Shown piece after piece: positions 61,196-64,000 of a stretch of DNA of 64,000 nt. Position 1 is the stretch's first letter, and each line of letters starts with the position of its first letter. This stretch comes from Falciphora oryzae (lineage: Eukaryota > Ascomycota > Sordariomycetes > Magnaporthales > Magnaporthaceae). A model generated the notes under the pieces. That model searched no databases, was not told where the DNA came from, and saw only the letters and a program-made list of their open reading frames with translations. The translations under genes and the position numbers were made by a program. The stretch spans positions 774,927-838,926 of the forward strand of contig JNVV01000008.1 of assembly GCA_000733355.1 (NCBI GenBank), given 5' to 3'.

Positions 61196-62545
61196 TCAAA
61201 CACGTGCGTGGATAATCTGGTTGCCAGAGCATACAGTCCCGGCCGCCACAGGCTGCGGGATGGCATAGCCGTTGTCGCAGAGGCCAAAGTGCGCGCTGTC
61301 GATGCAGATCATCACGTCTCCCGCCTTGCAGAGCACCGAACCCGGAGGGGCCGGCGTCCCGGAACCAGCACCACCGGCGCTGGGCTCGGAGCTGGGGACG
61401 GACGTACCCGGCACGGTGACAAATACCGTTCCAACGACGACGGTTGACGTTCTGGTAGCCACCATGCCGTCATCGGTGCCGCCGGCGGGCTTGGTGGTGG
61501 AGGTTATCAGTGTCGTGGGCGCGCCGGGGTCCGTGGTGTAGGCGCCGCCTGGTGGTGTGCTGGTCGAGCTACTCCCGTACGGGGGCAGCGGGCTAGAGCT
61601 ATTTCCATTGCCGGGGCCCCCGTTGCCTGGGTCACCAGCGGCACCGCCGTAGTTGAGCTGCGTGATGTCATTCTCGAACGTGGGCTTCAGGGCCTTGGGC
61701 GCCTCGCAGGTTCCCGAGGATGACGCGGCGGCGTCCTGGATGACCATGCCCGTCTTCCCCGGGTTCGGGAAGCCTAGGATGCCCTCCTTTGTTTCGCACG
61801 TGCTCAACGGGTCGCCGCCGATGTTGGCTATGAAGATTGGGGGGAGGGTGTCGAGGTACTTCTTGCCGGTTGCTTCATCTGAGCCGCCTGAGATGGTGAC
61901 GGGGGCCATGTTCATGTACATCTCGCGGTTCTGATTTGGGTTTTTCGTAAACGTTAGCTTCCGCGCTTTTTCTCAAACTATGGAAGAGGGACAACTTACG
62001 CCTATTTTGTTGAACCAGGTCCAAGCAAACGATGCGCGGCCGTTGGGGAGCTCCTTGGGGAGCGGGACCTTGAAAGTTTTGCTACACTCCTTGTCGGCGA
62101 AGTTGATACAGATCTTGGCCTCTATGCGCTCGTCGCCGTCCTTGCCTGTGTGGTCCTCAAGGTTGCCTACGGCTTCGCCGGGGCATCCTCCGATGACGGA
62201 CGCGAGGACCCTCCAGGCCTTCGGGTCCTTGAGGGTCGCTGGGTCAACCTTGTCGTCGTGGTAGGCGATGGCGAACTGGCAGGAGCCACCGCCGTGGACG
62301 GCAGCTCCCGTGAAGGAGACCTCGGCGGGGGTCCCGGCTGTGTAGTTGGTCATCTCGACGATCTTGTTCAGCCCCTGGCCGGGGAAGGGATACTCGGTCC
62401 CTAGCGGGTTGACCTGGATTAGGGGCTTTGTGCCGTGGTAGTTGTAGGGCACAGGCTTTCGCATGATCATGTGTGCCGAGGCGCCGCTGGCTCCACAGGC
62501 AGCTAGCAGGGCGAAGAGTGTGTTCTTTGCCGATAGGGTAGGCAT
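61196..62545 (-). CDS. AA11 lytic polysaccharide monooxygenase (chitin-active type)
   Basis: Exons 62545-62000 and 61930-61196 give 426 residues. The signal peptide ends GASGASA, leaving histidine as residue 1 of the mature enzyme (HMIMRKPVPY), as needed for the copper histidine brace. The second brace histidine is probably in TGAAVHGGGSCQFAIAYHDD. Further AA11-like parts are VNPLGTEYPFPGQG, VIGGCPGEAVGN and FAWTWFNKIGNREMYMNMAP, where the conserved tyrosine lies. A Ser/Thr/Gly/Pro linker leads to a C-terminal cysteine module (SVLCKAGDVMICIDSAHFGL, CSGNQIIH) resembling the X278 module. AA11 enzymes oxidatively cleave chitin. The intron (69 bp) splits the domain between GLY and ASN in phase 0. 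Confidence 0.92.
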
Positions 62546-63620
62546 GGTGGAGGGGGCTAAATCTGAGATTAGGTATCAAGGCGTGTCCCAGTGAGGCGGG
62601 TTCTGGATTTTCTCCAAAAGGATCGAGAAACGGGCGTTGATGGGTTTTAGCGTGTTTTCTGTAAATATTTAATCTGTCCGGCAGATATAGAAGGGAATGA
62701 GTGAGTCTGGGGGAAGAACAATGGAGTCAAGGCGACCGCCGTGACTGGACGCCAGCGTTACTTGTAATATCCAGGTGGAACAAACCCTGCCCGCCTCGAG
62801 GACATTGAGGTTTTGGACAAAGCGTCGACAAAGAATGGCAGTGAGGGCATTCATTGTGTGATGTTCTGGAACATCAATCTGTACTCTCCGTGGGATAAAG
62901 GCATGCGGGCGAAGGGCGCTCCCTCCTTGTGCTCGGAAAAGGGGCATAGTCACCCAGCGTCATGGCAGAAGAATAGCAAATTCACCAGCAGTCCAAGGGG
63001 TAGTTGTCCACAAGCATCTGATAGGGTTGACGGGCGATTGCTTGGTAACTGAAGTTGGATCAATCATGGTCTCGCCCATGGAGGAACAATTCAGGGGTAT
63101 GAGTCGGACGCTCTGTGCCTCTGCGCGCTGGGACATGAATTCTCTCCAAGTGAACAGTTGAGTGTAAGTTGTTCACCAAAAGAGATGCCTAGCGAGAAAA
63201 TGGGAGCCTCATCACGATTCTGTTCCATGCTGTGAACTGAGACGTTTATGCTCGGAGATACCTGTTTGCTCATAACCACACTCTCTCATCTGTCTGACTG
63301 GGCGCTGTGGGCGCTGTGGGTTCTTGAAAAATTGAACAATTGATTGAGACCACCATGAATTGACGTGACTCTATGGGCTGACAGCGCGGTGAAACTGAGG
63401 CGACGACTGCGCTGAATCCGCTAGACTCAACTGCTGCACGGGCGCCCTCACCCACCAAGCGTCATTCATCCAACTGCTTCAAGGCCTTGATCGCACCCGG
63501 CCGCTGAAGCCACCCAGCGAGGGATGCGCTGAGAACGGCCAGGAAGAAGGCGGGGGAAAAAATCATTCAACACCCCAATCTTCGATAATCGCAAGCTGGG
63601 CTCATCCCGAGCAAACTACA
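62546..63620. other. Divergent intergenic region
   Basis: This is 1.1 kb between the AA11 gene (minus) and a nuclear-protein gene (plus). An AT-rich TATA-like box on the minus strand at 62663-62672 (TTAAATATTT) may serve the AA11 gene. No gene was recognised. Confidence 0.5.
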
Positions 63621-64000
63621 ATGCAGACGCGCCGTTCGACCAGACAAAAATCCTCGGGCTTCAAGCCCATCAATTACGGCTTGTCCGATGACGAACAAGT
63701 ACAAGCAATTGCATCATCCAGTCGCACGCGAGGTCGGAGGAAGTCGCAGGACGATCGCGACGAAGACTTCAACGCGCCCGGCGAGGATGAAGCCGCTGCC
63801 GACAAGGAGGACGACTTGAGCTCAAATGCGTCTGGCAGCCATGGGGAGCTCGACGATCCCGAAGACGACAGCGGCGCGGCCGAATTCCAGGCCCCGGTTC
63901 GCGGATCCAGAGGCGGCGCAGCGACGGGCCGTGGAAGGGCCAGGGTCAGGGGGCGCGGAGGCCGGGCGGCAGCCGGAGGAGCGACCCGGAGGTCGAGCCT
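63621..64000 (+). CDS. N-terminus of a basic/acidic, RG-rich nuclear-type protein (partial)
   Basis: The frame is open from ATG at 63621 to the window edge, giving 126 residues without a stop. It begins MQTRRSTRQKSSGFKPINYG, then an SDDE-type acidic patch, a run of basic residues (TRGRRKSQDD), a long acidic segment, and an RG-rich stretch (TGRGRARVRGRGGRAAAGG). This is the style of disordered tails in chromatin or RNA-binding proteins. It might be the start of a TFIIIC- or chromatin-type protein, but the folded part is outside the window, so no family is assigned. Confidence 0.6.
   Translation, partial: MQTRRSTRQKSSGFKPINYGLSDDEQVQAIASSSRTRGRRKSQDDRDEDFNAPGEDEAAADKEDDLSSNASGSHGELDDPEDDSGAAEFQAPVRGSRGGAATGRGRARVRGRGGRAAAGGATRRSS

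Noticed and set aside
1..64000. CRISPR arrays, operons, Shine-Dalgarno sites and riboswitches
   Set aside because: The introns, gene families and dispersed 5S gene show a fungal nuclear genome. No regularly spaced repeats or bacterial signals were seen.

Overview
The window looks like a nuclear segment from a filamentous ascomycete, most likely a Sordariomycete. The reasons are short GT-AG introns (mostly 60-130 bp) with CTAAC-like branch sites, strongly GC-biased coding sequence, a dispersed 5S rRNA gene as in Neurospora, an Arp1 close to Neurospora ro-4 as I remember it, and typical fungal families (SAT4/Pth11-like rhodopsin domain, DUF3602, HsbA, AA11 LPMO, NACHT-type NLR). Gene names are from memory of families; no search was run.

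Left part (1-34.4 kb). A truncated gene enters at the left edge, followed by a decayed Ty1/copia fragment next to a truncated 5S rRNA copy. Then come an F-box/ankyrin gene, an orphan C-terminal gene fragment, a second retroelement scrap and an alpha/beta hydrolase. The following block is largely housekeeping or conserved: a rhodopsin-domain membrane protein, Arp1 (dynactin), a DUF3602 protein, a MOT1-type molybdate transporter, a four-helix membrane protein, an FHA plus forkhead factor (Fhl1-like), a large multi-exon membrane protein and a small cytochrome b5.

Middle (36.5-45.5 kb). This is an accessory cluster. Three genes share an N-terminal alpha/beta-hydrolase domain of the type found in fungal NLR proteins, and all have the same first-intron position. 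One is fused to a NACHT ATPase and ends in a cysteine-rich tail. One is a free-standing hydrolase. One is decaying. A coiled-coil gene built from about 35-residue repeats sits between the free hydrolase and the NLR. This resembles the sesB/NLR arrangements linked to heterokaryon incompatibility and regulated cell death, and is the best candidate here for a little-described system. A diverged non-coding element occurs on both sides of the cluster (34.7 and 45.6 kb).

Right part (46-64 kb). A T5orf172-domain gene comes first, followed by genes for secreted proteins: HsbA (with an in-frame TAG followed by 60 further coding-like codons), an M14 carboxypeptidase, a small secreted protein, a 57-residue six-cysteine peptide, a GPI-type serine/threonine-rich protein and an AA11 LPMO. 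A divergent proline-rich protein kinase and an intact 5S rRNA gene lie among them. A nuclear RGG-rich protein starts at the right edge.

All exon boundaries were read by eye from splice signals, phase and family motifs.
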